NCBI RefSeq assembly: GCF_000518785.1
Contig: NZ_JAEG01000010.1
Location: 1-64,000, forward strand
Source of the DNA: Paenirhizobium selenitireducens ATCC BAA-1503
Lineage (GTDB): Bacteria > Pseudomonadota > Alphaproteobacteria > Rhizobiales > Rhizobiaceae
Direction of reading: 5' to 3'
DNA length: 64,000 nucleotides
Each line of letters starts with the position of its first letter. Positions within the stretch are counted from its first letter, which is position 1. The position numbers and the translations under genes were made by a program. Below, piece after piece: positions 53,674-62,900 of the stretch. The notes below the pieces were generated by a model. The model was not told the origin of the DNA, did not search any database, and worked only from the letters and a program-made list of their open reading frames with translations.

Positions 53674-56098
53674 CGTCGACCCCTCTCGCTTTGAGCCAAT
53701 GGACCGGCCACTCGGCCCCATATTGTGCATGAAATGCCCGCACCTCATTCAGCTGCTGGCGATCGGAGACCCCGGTGAAGGCGAGCGCGATGGGGCCAAG
53801 GGCCATGTCGAACAGCCGGCGGCCCTCTGGCGAGACCACATAATATTCCCGTTTGGGAACGGCATTCGCGACGATGTCGATCTGGCGCGCGTTGAAGCCG
53901 ATCCGCTCATAGAATTCGCGGGTGCCAGGCTCTCGTGCCGCGCCGTTCGGCAGGCAGATTTTCGTCGGGCAGCTTTCCTTGAGCACGTCGATAATGCCCG
54001 AGCGCTCGGCATCCGATATGGACTGGGTCGCCAGCACAACCGCGCAATTGGATTTTCGCAGCACCTTCAGCCACTCGCGGATCTTGTCCCGGAAGACAGG
54101 ATGGCCAAGCATCAACCAGGCTTCGTCGAGGATGATGAGACTGGGTGCGCCGGTCAGGCGTTTTTCGATCCTGCGGAAAAGGTAGGTCAGGACAGGCACG
54201 AGATTTCTCTCGCCCATGTTCATGAGCTCCTCGATCTCCAGGCACTGAAAGGCCCCAAACGCCAGGCCATCGCTCTCCGCGTCCATGAGCTGTCCCATCG
54301 GACCGTCCACCGTATAGTGGTTCAGGGCTTCCTTGATGTCGCGCATCTGCACGCCGCTGACGAAGTCCGAAAGCGAGCGACCTTGTGCCTGCGACATCAG
54401 GTTGATCTGACGGGATATGGCATTGCGATGATCCGGCGTGATCGAAACGCCCTGCAAGGAAATCAGGGTCTCGACCCATCCGCATGCCCATGCCTGGTCA
54501 CCGTCGCTCGAAAGCTCTGCAAGCGGACAAAAGGCAAGCCCCCGCCCCTGCCCGGTTGCGCCGGCGATTTCATAATGGTCGCCGCCGGCTGCAAGGGTCA
54601 GCGGCAGCAGGGAATGCCCTTTGTCGAAGGCAAAGATCTGTGCACCCTGATATCGGCGGAACTGGGCCGCGATCAGGGCCAGGAGCGTGGACTTGCCCGA
54701 CCCGGTCGGCCCGAAAACAAGCGTGTGACCAACGTCCTCGACATGCAGGTTGAACCTGAACGGCGTCGAGCCGGAAGCGACCTGCATCAGCGGCGGCGAA
54801 TGGGCGGGATAGAATGGGCATGGGGCGGCCGTCTCTCCGCACCAGACCGAATTCAGCGGAACAAGGTCAGAGAGATTGCGCGTGTTGATCAGCGGCTCAC
54901 GGACATTGCAGTACCAGTTGCCAGGCAAGCTGCCCAGATAGGCCTCCGTTGCGTTGAGCGTTTCAATGCGGGCGCCGAAACCCTCGGCCTGCACGCGCCG
55001 ACGGACCGCCTCGGCCTTTTCGCGCAGACGGTCCTTGTCTTCATCGAACATGACGATGACCGGCGTGTAGTAGCCGAAGGCGACGAGCTGCGAAGAAGCC
55101 TCGGCGATGGCGTCCTCGGTCTCGGCCACCATCGCCATGGCGTCCTGATCGAGCGAACGGCTCCTTGTCTGGAAGAGCTGGTCGAAGAAGGGTCGCACCT
55201 TCTGCTGCCATTTGCGTCGCGCCCGTTCGAGCCGCACCTTGGCCTCTTCGGCATCAAGAAAGATGAACCGGGATGACCATCGATAGGAGAGCGGCATCAG
55301 ATCGAGACTGGAGAGGATGCCTGGCCAGCTTTCCGCAGGCAGTCCATCGATCGCAACCACGCCGATGAAGCGGTCGTCCACTTTCGAGGTCAGGCCATGT
55401 TGCAGCTCCGCGGTCACCAGCCAGTCGAGATACATCGGTACATCCGGCAGCCTGACGGGGAGGTTCTCGCCGCTGACAGCGAAACGGATGAACTGCAGGA
55501 GCTCGTCATAGGTCGAAGCCCTCGACGTTGCCGGCTCGCCCACCTTGCGGGCTCTCATGCGGCGGATGGACAAGGTGTTGGCGAGATATTGTTCGATCTC
55601 TCGGATGGCCTTCTCGAAGGTCGATAGCACGACGTCGGCCGGGCTTTGCCTGCGCGTTTCCCGATCGGAGAATACATATCGTCCAAGGGATGTGCGGCCC
55701 TGTTCTGCCGGGCGATAGGTGAGGATCAACGCATGCCGGCTTTCGAAATGACCGCTTTCCCGCTCGAAATGGGCTCGACGCTCCGCGTCGATCGCGCGTG
55801 TGACGCAGTCGGGAAAGAACGAGCGGTCGGCGGTTGGATAGTCGGCGGTCGCAATCCTGACGGCATCCACCTGGATCATCCAGCCTGACCCGAGACGGCA
55901 CAGAATTCTGTTGATCTGGTTGGAAATGTCATTCCTTTCCTGATCCGTTGAACTCTCTGAATCCGGACCGGCGAAATACCAGCCGGCGAGCAGGCTGCCG
56001 TCTTTCAGCAGCAAGATCCCGTCATCGACCATGCCCGCATACGGCACGAGATCGGCAAAGGACGGTCCGTTGTGGCGAAAGGCACGAAGGTTCACCAT
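53648..56098 (-). CDS. trbE: TrbE (VirB4-like) ATPase
   Basis: An 816-residue ATPase powering channel assembly. Walker A FGPTGSGKST is at about 462-471 (K469), Walker B is LIILDEAWLML, and AVVLATQSISD follows. The N-terminal CagE/VirB4 domain is present (GSLLAGWYFAGPDS; LALILTYRPAEQGR-like). Length and motifs are complete. Confidence 0.96.
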   Translation of the reverse strand: MVNLRAFRHNGPSFADLVPYAGMVDDGILLLKDGSLLAGWYFAGPDSESSTDQERNDISNQINRILCRLGSGWMIQVDAVRIATADYPTADRSFFPDCVTRAIDAERRAHFERESGHFESRHALILTYRPAEQGRTSLGRYVFSDRETRRQSPADVVLSTFEKAIREIEQYLANTLSIRRMRARKVGEPATSRASTYDELLQFIRFAVSGENLPVRLPDVPMYLDWLVTAELQHGLTSKVDDRFIGVVAIDGLPAESWPGILSSLDLMPLSYRWSSRFIFLDAEEAKVRLERARRKWQQKVRPFFDQLFQTRSRSLDQDAMAMVAETEDAIAEASSQLVAFGYYTPVIVMFDEDKDRLREKAEAVRRRVQAEGFGARIETLNATEAYLGSLPGNWYCNVREPLINTRNLSDLVPLNSVWCGETAAPCPFYPAHSPPLMQVASGSTPFRFNLHVEDVGHTLVFGPTGSGKSTLLALIAAQFRRYQGAQIFAFDKGHSLLPLTLAAGGDHYEIAGATGQGRGLAFCPLAELSSDGDQAWACGWVETLISLQGVSITPDHRNAISRQINLMSQAQGRSLSDFVSGVQMRDIKEALNHYTVDGPMGQLMDAESDGLAFGAFQCLEIEELMNMGERNLVPVLTYLFRRIEKRLTGAPSLIILDEAWLMLGHPVFRDKIREWLKVLRKSNCAVVLATQSISDAERSGIIDVLKESCPTKICLPNGAAREPGTREFYERIGFNARQIDIVANAVPKREYYVVSPEGRRLFDMALGPIALAFTGVSDRQQLNEVRAFHAQYGAEWPVHWLKARGVDDAAAHFDF

Positions 56099-56109
56099 GA
56101 TAGTCTCCG

Positions 56110-56409
56110 TCAGGAACGCTTCCAGGGCGTTGAGGTGGGGCGATAGACCGGCCGGTAGCGGATGTGGCGAATGTAGACACGGCGCATCTGTGGATCGGCC
56201 TTGGCCATCACGCGAAGCACCCCGACCACGAGCGTCCAGCCGGCAAGACCGAACAGCACGGAATAGAAGGTGAGCACGACAAAGATCAGGACAATGGCTG
56301 CAAGGCCCGTGACAAGGACCAGTTCGCGATCGGCGCCCATCAGCAGGTTGGGGCGCGAAAGGGCCCGGTGAATGCGGTGGTGATGGAGAGACGCTGGCGC
56401 TTCAGCCAT
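56110..56409 (-). CDS. trbD: TrbD (VirB3-like) membrane protein
   Basis: A 99-residue inner-membrane protein with a hydrophobic hairpin ([30 protein letters not shown]) after [16 protein letters not shown], the VirB3/TrbD signature. ATG 56409 overlaps the trbC stop by eight bases; longer in-frame extensions lie inside trbC. Confidence 0.93.
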   Translation of the reverse strand: MAEAPASLHHHRIHRALSRPNLLMGADRELVLVTGLAAIVLIFVVLTFYSVLFGLAGWTLVVGVLRVMAKADPQMRRVYIRHIRYRPVYRPTSTPWKRS

Positions 56410-56779
56410 GGGAGCACCGCACGCCCGTTCCTGCGAGTGCCAGAGCCGGCATTTGCGGACCTGAGGCAATGGTGGCGCCGGTCGCCCCGAACAGGCCAAC
56501 AATCTGGGTCGCGCCGAGCAGGATGCCGGCGACCAGCACGACATACATCAGACGCCGGGCAAAATCGTTGAGCTCTCCCCCGAAGATCAGCATGCCGCCC
56601 GCAACCGCGACCGCAGCAAGGGCGATGAAGCCGGCGACAGGCCCGGTGATCGACTCCTGTATCTGCTCGAGCGGCCCCTCCCAAGGCAGGCCACCACCGG
56701 AACTGGCAAGCGCGGGTGTTGCGATCAGCACGAGGGCGAGCAAGGCCGCGCGCTTGAAGGTCAGTCGGTCAGGCTGCAT
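56402..56779 (-). CDS. trbC: TrbC (VirB2-like) pilin
   Basis: A 125-residue pilin precursor: an N-terminal signal ([17 protein letters not shown]), then two hydrophobic helices ([41 protein letters not shown]). TraF would mature it. ATG 56779 follows AAGGAC. It overlaps trbB by 11 bases and trbD by eight. Confidence 0.93.
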   Translation of the reverse strand: MQPDRLTFKRAALLALVLIATPALASSGGGLPWEGPLEQIQESITGPVAGFIALAAVAVAGGMLIFGGELNDFARRLMYVVLVAGILLGATQIVGLFGATGATIASGPQMPALALAGTGVRCSHG

Positions 56780-57734
56780 TGTTCTGTCCTTCTCCGTAGG
56801 TTTCGGTGTGATACCGCCCGTCTGCAAATCCTCTCAAATGCACGATTTCCGTGACACGGCGGCCGCTGGGAGTGCGCTCGATCGATATGATCAGATCAAC
56901 CGCATCCCCGATGACCGCCTGCATGGGCTGCTGGCTGACTTCTGCGGTCAGTTGTTCAAGCCGTTGCAGGGCGGATCTGGCGCTGTTGGCGTGTATTGTG
57001 GTTGCGCCGCCGGGATGACCGGTGTTCCAGGCCTTGAGCAGGGTCAGTGCGGCCCCGTCACGGACTTCGCCGACCATGATCCGGTCGGGCCTCAGCCGAA
57101 GCGTACTCTTGAGCAGGCGCGCCATGTCGACCGTCTCACTGGTGTGGAGGCACACGGTGTTTTGCGCGGCACACTGGATCTCGGCGGTATCCTCAAGGAT
57201 AAGGATCCGATCGTTTGGGGCCTGCTGGCTGATTTCCAGGATGACGGCGTTGGCAAAGGTCGTCTTGCCCGATCCGGTCCCCCCCGAAACGACAATATTG
57301 AGCCGGGCACCGATCGCGTTGCGGATCAGCCCGGCTTCGGACGCAGTTATCACCTTGGCCTTCACATAGTCGTCCAGCGGGATCAGCCGGGATGCGCGTC
57401 GACGGATGGTGAAGGACGGACCGGCCACGACCGGTGGTATCAGCCCTTCGAAGCGGTGGCCGCCGAGCGGGAGTTCACCCGAAATGATCGGTCGCTCATC
57501 GTCCACTTCCTGGTTGAGGACATGGGCGACGCAGCCAATGACGATCTCGGCGGCACTGCGCGAGAGTTCGCCGGCTGGCGAAACGCCCTGGCCGAGGCGC
57601 TCTATGAACAGCCGGCCGTCCGGGTTCAGCATGATCTCGACCACACATGGATCGTCCAGCGCGGCACAAAGGCATTCGCCAAGCGCGTCCTGGAGCTTGC
57701 GTATGAGACGGGGACGGGAGCGAAGCTCGGTCAT
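56769..57734 (-). CDS. trbB: TrbB (VirB11-like) ATPase
   Basis: A 321-residue hexameric secretion ATPase. Walker [10 protein letters not shown] is at 151-159, followed by the Asp box [34 protein letters not shown] and [21 protein letters not shown] 57734 has GAGG upstream; the in-frame extension to 57818 lies within traI. Confidence 0.96.
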   Translation of the reverse strand: MTELRSRPRLIRKLQDALGECLCAALDDPCVVEIMLNPDGRLFIERLGQGVSPAGELSRSAAEIVIGCVAHVLNQEVDDERPIISGELPLGGHRFEGLIPPVVAGPSFTIRRRASRLIPLDDYVKAKVITASEAGLIRNAIGARLNIVVSGGTGSGKTTFANAVILEISQQAPNDRILILEDTAEIQCAAQNTVCLHTSETVDMARLLKSTLRLRPDRIMVGEVRDGAALTLLKAWNTGHPGGATTIHANSARSALQRLEQLTAEVSQQPMQAVIGDAVDLIISIERTPSGRRVTEIVHLRGFADGRYHTETYGEGQNNAA

Positions 57735-57741
57735 GGTCGCC

Positions 57742-58365
57742 TCACGCCGCCTGGTGGGTCGAACGAAGCGAGGAGCAGTAGTCGGCAGGCCGAAGTTTGA
57801 GCAAGCTCGCCTCATCAAGCGGAAGAAGACCCGCGACGCTTTTCGTCTCGTTGATCATCTGCGGAACTCCGAGGCGGCGCATTGGCCAGCCGGCCCGCTT
57901 GAGGATCCGCTCAAAGCGCAGATCGGTAGCGGTAACGAGCTCGCGTTGGCGGTGCGCCACGCCCCATTCGATGATGCCGGCGAACATGGTCAGGGTCGCC
58001 CGGTGCAGGAAATCCGCTCCCCTCCCCTCCTCGCTCGAGGTATCGACACAGAAGCGGGAGCTCTCGATCATCGCTTCATGGGTCTCAAGTGTACCGGCTG
58101 CCAGAAGTTGCGCGAACACCTGCTGCAGCATTGTCGTGCCCGTGGCGGGAAGAAGACGCGCGCAGCCGATCACCCGGTGCCTAGCGGAGAGGGTGAGGAT
58201 ATAGGTGGGATCGAGCTCATCGAATTCGTCGCGCTCCAGACCGCCTGTGCAACTGACATCCCAGTGCAATCGATCGGAAAAGACCTTGGCGCGCAGCCTG
58301 TGCATTTCCTCGACGAGGCGATCTTCGCCGCGCGATCTGTTGGTTCCGATTGCCACCACCTTCAT
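57742..58365 (-). CDS. traI: Acyl-homoserine-lactone synthase TraI (LuxI family)
   Basis: A 207-residue autoinducer synthase. The conserved residues R25, F29, W35, D49, D52, R70, E101 and R104 of the LuxI family are all present (RLRAKVFSDRLHWDV; EFDELDPTYIL; VIGCARLLP; ESSRFCV). ATG 58365 follows AGGAG; an in-frame extension to 58533 runs through the TraR-box region. It heads the traI-trbBCDEJLFGHI operon. Confidence 0.95.
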   Translation of the reverse strand: MKVVAIGTNRSRGEDRLVEEMHRLRAKVFSDRLHWDVSCTGGLERDEFDELDPTYILTLSARHRVIGCARLLPATGTTMLQQVFAQLLAAGTLETHEAMIESSRFCVDTSSEEGRGADFLHRATLTMFAGIIEWGVAHRQRELVTATDLRFERILKRAGWPMRRLGVPQMINETKSVAGLLPLDEASLLKLRPADYCSSLRSTHQAA

Positions 58366-58423
58366 TGTGCAGGTCTCCTTTGGTTGATGCGCACAAAGGT
58401 GACGGGATGGGGGAATCGGGTCT

Positions 58424-58441
58424 AGTCGCAAATCTGCGACT
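58424..58441. promoter_or_regulatory. TraR-box-like palindrome upstream of traI
   Basis: AGTCGCA-AATC-TGCGACT has perfect 7-bp arms. It lies 59 bases before the traI start, a suitable distance for TraR activation of traI-trb. It shares the core TCGCAAATCTGCGA with the site at 26451. Confidence 0.82.
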
Positions 58442-58525
58442 CGGCCCCGCGCCAGTGAGTCGGGCTTGAACAATTTAGAGAATCGCTTTTCAGCTGGCCT
58501 GAAGCCCGCCCTCTTGCGCGCTCCC

Positions 58526-58543
58526 ACTCGCAAATCTGTGAGT
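58526..58543. promoter_or_regulatory. Second TraR-box-like palindrome in the traI-repA gap
   Basis: ACTCGCA-AATC-TGTGAGT has one mismatch between its arms. It lies about 210 bases before repA. In Ti plasmids extra tra boxes here let TraR raise repABC transcription, so this site may do the same. Confidence 0.72.
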
Positions 58544-58753
58544 CACGGAACCGATGGGCGAAGCCGGCAGCCGATATAACACACGGAAATCGTTCATCTT
58601 ATCGCGCCGAAGCAAAGAAATTCCCGGGTTTGAGAGGGTGGACGCTCATAACCCGTTAACCCTATTCTCCTTGCCAAGAAGGGGGAATCGGATAACAGTC
58701 CCGATAATTTCCGTGTTTTCGCAAAAATATCGTGACAGAGGGCTCTGAACCAA
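58544..58753 (+). promoter_or_regulatory. repABC promoter region
   Basis: A 210-base gap before repA, richer in A+T toward the gene. Visible elements are CCGTTAACC (58653-58661), GATAACAGTCCCGATAATTTCC and TTTTCGCAAAA near 58713. No exact promoter can be fixed by eye; RepA autorepression is expected from the family. Confidence 0.45.
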
Positions 58754-59941
58754 ATGAACGTGAAAAAGGCGACGTTGGACTCGGTATCGAGCTTCGCCGA
58801 TATCATTCTCGAACAGGGTAGCGAGATTTCGTCGAAACTCGACATGCTGCGCATGGAGAAGTTTCCGCCGAATGCGCAAAAAACCCTTCGCATGTTTTCG
58901 CTGGCAGAAGTCGCCCAGTTCGTGGGCGTCTCGCAGAGCTATCTGAAGAAATTGCATCTCCAGGGCAAGGGTGTAGAGCCGAGTGTCACCGCGACGGGGC
59001 GGCGCTACTACACAGCCGCCCAGATGAACGAGCTTCGCACCCTTCTGGATCGCGTCCCCCATCGCAAACCCGGTGACAAGCTGCAAGTCATCGCCGTTGT
59101 CAATTTCAAGGGCGGTTCTGGCAAGACAACGACGGCAGCCCACCTGGCGCAGTTCCTGGCCTTGAGCGGTTACCGGGTCCTGGCCATTGACCTCGACCCC
59201 CAGGCCTCACTGACCGCTCTTTACGGCATCCAGCCCGAGCTCGACGAGAAGCCGTCCTTCTATGAAGCGATACGGTATGACGAAGGCCGCCGATCGATCG
59301 ACGAGATCATCCAGTCTACCAATTTCCCGAATCTCGACATCGTGCCGGCAAACCTGGAGCTCCAGGAATATGAATACGAGACGCCGCTTGCCATGCAGCG
59401 GAAGGACTCGATGCAAGGCAAGCTCTTCTACACCCGTATCGGCTCCGCGCTGGCGGAAGTCGATGACCGCTATGACGTCGTTGTCATCGACTGCCCTCCC
59501 CAGCTTGGCTATCTGACCTTGACAGCCCTGACCGCCGCCACCTCCGTTCTGATCACGGTTCATCCGCAAATGCTCGACATCATGTCGATGTCCCAGTTTC
59601 TGCTGATGCTCGGGAGCATCTTGAAGAGTGTCGAGGGCACAGGCGTGAACGTCAGTCTCGACTGGTTCCGCTACCTGATCACCCGGTTCGAGCCGATGGA
59701 CGTGCCGCAGCAGCAAATGGTGGGGTTCATGCAGTCCATGTTTGCCCAGCAGATGATGAAGAACCACATGGTCAAGACCACCGCCGTCTCGGACGCCGGC
59801 TTGACGAAACAGACGCTCTACGAGGTCGAACGGTCACAATTTACCTCCTCGACCTATGACCGCGCGCGCGAGGCCATGGATCTGGTAAACGGCGAAGTGA
59901 TCGAGCTGCTGCAGGCAGCCTGGGGGCGGCGCAATGACTGA
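58754..59941 (+). CDS. repA: RepA, ParA-type partition ATPase
   Basis: A 395-residue Walker-type ATPase that segregates the plasmid and represses repABC. The N-terminal helix-turn-helix is at about 46-75 (MFSLAEVAQFVGVSQSYLKKL). The deviant Walker A KGGSGKTT is at 119-126, with LAIDLDPQAS and VVIDCPPQLGYL following. It is the first gene of a complete repABC operon, with ATG 58754 close to a palindromic promoter region. Confidence 0.97.
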   Translation: MNVKKATLDSVSSFADIILEQGSEISSKLDMLRMEKFPPNAQKTLRMFSLAEVAQFVGVSQSYLKKLHLQGKGVEPSVTATGRRYYTAAQMNELRTLLDRVPHRKPGDKLQVIAVVNFKGGSGKTTTAAHLAQFLALSGYRVLAIDLDPQASLTALYGIQPELDEKPSFYEAIRYDEGRRSIDEIIQSTNFPNLDIVPANLELQEYEYETPLAMQRKDSMQGKLFYTRIGSALAEVDDRYDVVVIDCPPQLGYLTLTALTAATSVLITVHPQMLDIMSMSQFLLMLGSILKSVEGTGVNVSLDWFRYLITRFEPMDVPQQQMVGFMQSMFAQQMMKNHMVKTTAVSDAGLTKQTLYEVERSQFTSSTYDRAREAMDLVNGEVIELLQAAWGRRND

Positions 59942-60026
59942 TCCGTTGTCAGCCGTACAAACCGGCATTTTGGTGAAAGATTACATGAGCTTGGACTGCG
60001 AGAGAGGTTTCCGGCATGGCGCGTAA
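59934..60026 (+). CDS. Possible 30-residue peptide bridging repA and repB
   Basis: A short frame (MTDPLSAVQTGILVKDYMSL..) begins inside the repA end and stops 11 bases inside repB. Its overlap with both genes is the pattern of a coupling peptide. Some Ti plasmids have a small repD gene at this place. No independent coding evidence exists. Confidence 0.3.
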   Translation: MTDPLSAVQTGILVKDYMSLDCERGFRHGA

Positions 60027-61002
60027 GGACATCTTCGCAAATATCACCGCGAGCGAGAACACACGGCCGGAACGCAAGGCCACCCCTGGCTATGCCAATC
60101 GCGGCGCGTCGCGCTCCATGATCAATTCGCTGAGTGAGCTTGCGGAAAAGGCGGCCATGGCCGACCAGGCATTGGTCGGCGAAGCAGTCTTGGATATCGA
60201 TCCGGCCCAGGTTGATGATTCCTTCATCTCGGACCGCATGGGCGAGGACGAGGCCGCTTTCAAGGAACTGGTCGATGCGATCCGGGAGCGGGGACAGGAC
60301 ACGCCTGTCCTGGTGCGCCCGCACCCGACCAGCGAAGGGCGTTTCCAGATCGTATTCGGTCACCGACGGGTCCGGGTGGCGAGGCTCCTTGGCCGCAATG
60401 TCAAGGCAGTCGTCAAGCCTGTCTCCGATATCGACCATGTGATTGCCCAGGGCCAGGAAAACTCTGCCCGGGAAAACCTCTCCTTCATCGAGCGTGCCGC
60501 CTTTGCCCACCACCTTCAGGAAATGGGCCACGAGCGACGCACGATCCAGCTGGCTCTGTCCGTGGATGCCCCTCTCCTCACCCGCATGTTGTCGGTGACC
60601 AGCCGCGTGCCCGAGGCGCTCATCCGGGCCATCGGCGCGGCAAAGGGGATCGGTCGCGATCGCTGGCTCGATGTTGCCCAGCTGATCGAACATCCGGACG
60701 CTCTGGCTGCTGCCAACCGGCTTGTTGGTGACGAGCGCTTTTCCAAGCTGCAGTCCGAGGAACGTTTCGACCTTCTGGTCTTAGAGATCAGGAAGGCGCG
60801 CAAGCCCCAAAAACGGGCAAAGGCCGCCGGCAGCTGGCAGTCAAAGGATGCAGGCGTGACTGCGGAGTTCAAGGGCGCGGGAAAGAGCTACTCGATCGCC
60901 CTGAAGGCCAAGGATGCCGCAAGTTTCGGTCGGTTCATCTCCGAGAACCTGGAGAGACTGCACGAAGAATTCAAACAGACGATGAAATCTCAAGGAGACT
61001 GA
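60016..61002 (+). CDS. repB: RepB, ParB-type centromere-binding protein
   Basis: A 328-residue partition protein. GHRRVRVARLLG begins at 115, ENSARENLS lies at 148-156, and helix-turn-helix and dimerisation regions follow. The opening MARKDIFANIT is typical of RepB. It binds parS sites that cannot be pinned down by eye here. The start is 75 bases after repA. Confidence 0.96.
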   Translation: MARKDIFANITASENTRPERKATPGYANRGASRSMINSLSELAEKAAMADQALVGEAVLDIDPAQVDDSFISDRMGEDEAAFKELVDAIRERGQDTPVLVRPHPTSEGRFQIVFGHRRVRVARLLGRNVKAVVKPVSDIDHVIAQGQENSARENLSFIERAAFAHHLQEMGHERRTIQLALSVDAPLLTRMLSVTSRVPEALIRAIGAAKGIGRDRWLDVAQLIEHPDALAAANRLVGDERFSKLQSEERFDLLVLEIRKARKPQKRAKAAGSWQSKDAGVTAEFKGAGKSYSIALKAKDAASFGRFISENLERLHEEFKQTMKSQGD

Positions 61003-61007
61003 CCGCA

Positions 61008-61062
61008 AAAGAAAAAGGCCCCCCAAACGTCGCCGTCCCGGAAGCCTTCCTCATATCCTAGC
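61008..61062 (-). ncRNA. Counter-transcribed RNA between repB and repC
   Basis: The repB-repC gap of repABC plasmids encodes an antisense RNA that limits RepC. Here, on the minus strand, a -35-like TTGACT (61097-61092) and a GATTCT (61074-61069) at 17-base spacing precede a stem of AAGGCTTCC with TGGGGGGCCTT (61048-61015) followed by TTTTTCTTTT. The predicted RNA is about 55 nt, like known examples. Boundaries are inferred. Confidence 0.72.
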
Positions 61063-61157
61063 AGTTTGAGAATCGCATCTCCAGGAATCATAGTCAAGAG
61101 TCTTTGGCGCCGTTTTGGGTGAGTGGATTTCTTTTGCCTTGAAGAAGGTGAAGAAAG

Positions 61158-62372
61158 ATGCAGACGCATGGTGTGACGACGCCTTTTGGGCGGCGATCGA
61201 TGACGCTTGCCCTTGTGGGAAGGCAGCTCGAAAGCGCAGATATCAAGGCAGGCAAAACCGCAGACAAGTGGAAAGTGTTTCGTGACGTGTGCGAGGCAAG
61301 GGCGCTCCTGGGTGTCCAGGATCGCGCGCTCACTGTTCTCGACGCATTGCTGAGCTTTTATCCGCAAAACGAACTGTCGGAGGAACGAGGTCTCGTCGTC
61401 TTCCCCTCGAACGCACAATTGTCGATCCGCGCGCACGGGATCACCGGGACGACCCTTCGACGACACCTGGCTGCCCTTGTGGAGGCCGGCCTGATTTCCC
61501 GCAAGGACAGTCCCAACGGCAAGCGTTACGCGCACAAGGATCGCTCAGGCGATATCGAGCAGGCCTATGGGTTCTCTCTGGCGCCGCTTCTGGTGCGCGT
61601 CGAGGAGCTGGCCGACCTGGCGCAGCAGACCGCTGCCGCGCGCAAGCGGTTCCAGATCACCAAGGAAGCCCTTTCCATCTGCCGGCGGGATGTCCGAAAA
61701 CTGATCTCGGCGGCGATGGAAGAAGGTGCTGCTGGCAATTGGGCCGCGATCGAGGAACAGTATCTGGACCTTGTGCGGCGGATCCCCCGCACGCCGACGA
61801 TCGAAACGCTCGCCCCCATCCTCGAAGAAATGGGTATGCTGCGCGACGAGATCGTCAATCTTCTGGAATCCCAGATGAAATCACAAAAAACAGACGCCAA
61901 TGATGTCCGTTTTGAACGCCACATACAGAATTCAAATACCGAATCCATCCATGAACTTGAACCTAGCTCTGGAAAAGAGCAGGGCGAAAGCCCGAGCCCG
62001 GCCAAACGGCAGACGCGTGAGCCGCTTAAGGCTTTTCCGTTGGCGATGGTGTTGAAGGCGAGCCCCGACATCGCCGATTACGGGCCCGGGGGCCGGATCG
62101 AAAACTGGCGGGATCTGATGGCGGCCGCGGTTGTGGTTCGATCTATGCTCGGCGTGAGCCCATCGGCTTATCAGGATGCCTGCGATGCGATGGGGCCAGA
62201 AAATGCAGCGGTTGCGGTTGCCTGTATCCTCGAAAGGGCAGGGCATATCAACTCCGCCGGCGGATACCTGCGCGATCTGACGCGAAAGGCGGAACGTGGC
62301 GAGTTCTCGCTCGGGCCCATGCTGATGGCGTTGATGCGGGCAAATAGTGTCAAGGGACAGAGGACGGCATAG
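61158..62372 (+). CDS. repC: RepC replication initiator
   Basis: A 404-residue initiator unique to repABC replicons. Characteristic segments are VTTPFGRRSMTLALVGRQL, FYPQNELSEERGLVVFPSNAQLSIRAHGI (winged-helix region, about 68-110), TLRRHLAALVEAGLISRKDSPNGKRYA and a C-terminal VKGQRTA. The ribosome site is the purine-rich GAAGAAGGTGAAGAAAG. The origin normally lies inside this gene. Confidence 0.97.
   Translation: MQTHGVTTPFGRRSMTLALVGRQLESADIKAGKTADKWKVFRDVCEARALLGVQDRALTVLDALLSFYPQNELSEERGLVVFPSNAQLSIRAHGITGTTLRRHLAALVEAGLISRKDSPNGKRYAHKDRSGDIEQAYGFSLAPLLVRVEELADLAQQTAAARKRFQITKEALSICRRDVRKLISAAMEEGAAGNWAAIEEQYLDLVRRIPRTPTIETLAPILEEMGMLRDEIVNLLESQMKSQKTDANDVRFERHIQNSNTESIHELEPSSGKEQGESPSPAKRQTREPLKAFPLAMVLKASPDIADYGPGGRIENWRDLMAAAVVVRSMLGVSPSAYQDACDAMGPENAAVAVACILERAGHINSAGGYLRDLTRKAERGEFSLGPMLMALMRANSVKGQRTA
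61868..61960. other. oriV: AT-rich segment within repC, candidate oriV
   Basis: In repABC plasmids the origin lies in an AT-rich stretch of repC. Here the linker between the two RepC domains (AAATCACAAAAAACAGAC and onwards) is the most AT-rich part of the gene. Placement is by analogy only. Confidence 0.45.
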
Positions 62373-62848
62373 CAGGGCAATGGCATATGGCTCGAATTTT
62401 CTCTTTTTGCGCAAGGATCGAATCCCAGGTGCATCCGAGACCCAATTTTGGAATCGAGAAATGTCTTGCGACGAAAGATTGAAATCCCAGATTTCCATAT
62501 ACGGTTGCCCTGGACGGCGGAGGATCGACCGGTGGGTGCCGTTTTGTGCAGGCTTCAAGCGAAGTCACCCGAGCGCAGCGCGTGTTCTTGAGAGCAATGC
62601 ACGAACCCGGACAACTTTCGGGGCCACAATTTCTCTTCCCGCGGTCAACATACCGTTAACCACGAAAATTTGCGACAAGCCCCCGCGAACAGTCGGCTTT
62701 AGAAAAGGCTAGCCAGGAGGGGCAGCGTTAACGCGTTCTCAAGGACGAGGATCAGCAGCGGCAGAACCAGAACGAGGGTTCGGAGTGATAACGATCAGAT
62801 TTTTGGTTCATTGCTCCGCAGCTTGCACACCCGGTGCAAACCGGATAG
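62373..62848 (+). other. Intergenic region downstream of repC
   Basis: No gene is recognised. A second CCGTTAACC (62653-62661), identical to the one before repA, and GCGTTAACGC (62725-62734) are the only repeats noticed. These may be RepB sites or chance. Confidence 0.45.
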
Positions 62849-62877
62849 TGTCAGACAAAATCTAAAAACGTCTAACA
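62849..62877. promoter_or_regulatory. Operator-like inverted repeat before the PIN module
   Basis: TGTCAGAC and GTCTAACA pair at 7 of 8 positions around a 13-base AT-rich centre, 24 bases before the antitoxin start. This is the expected place for autoregulation. Confidence 0.5.
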
Positions 62878-62900
62878 TCTATCGTTTTATGGAGACGTCG

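Noticed and set aside
53480..55276. A 598-codon plus-strand frame.
   Set aside because: Opposite trbE, whose Walker motifs and length are complete.
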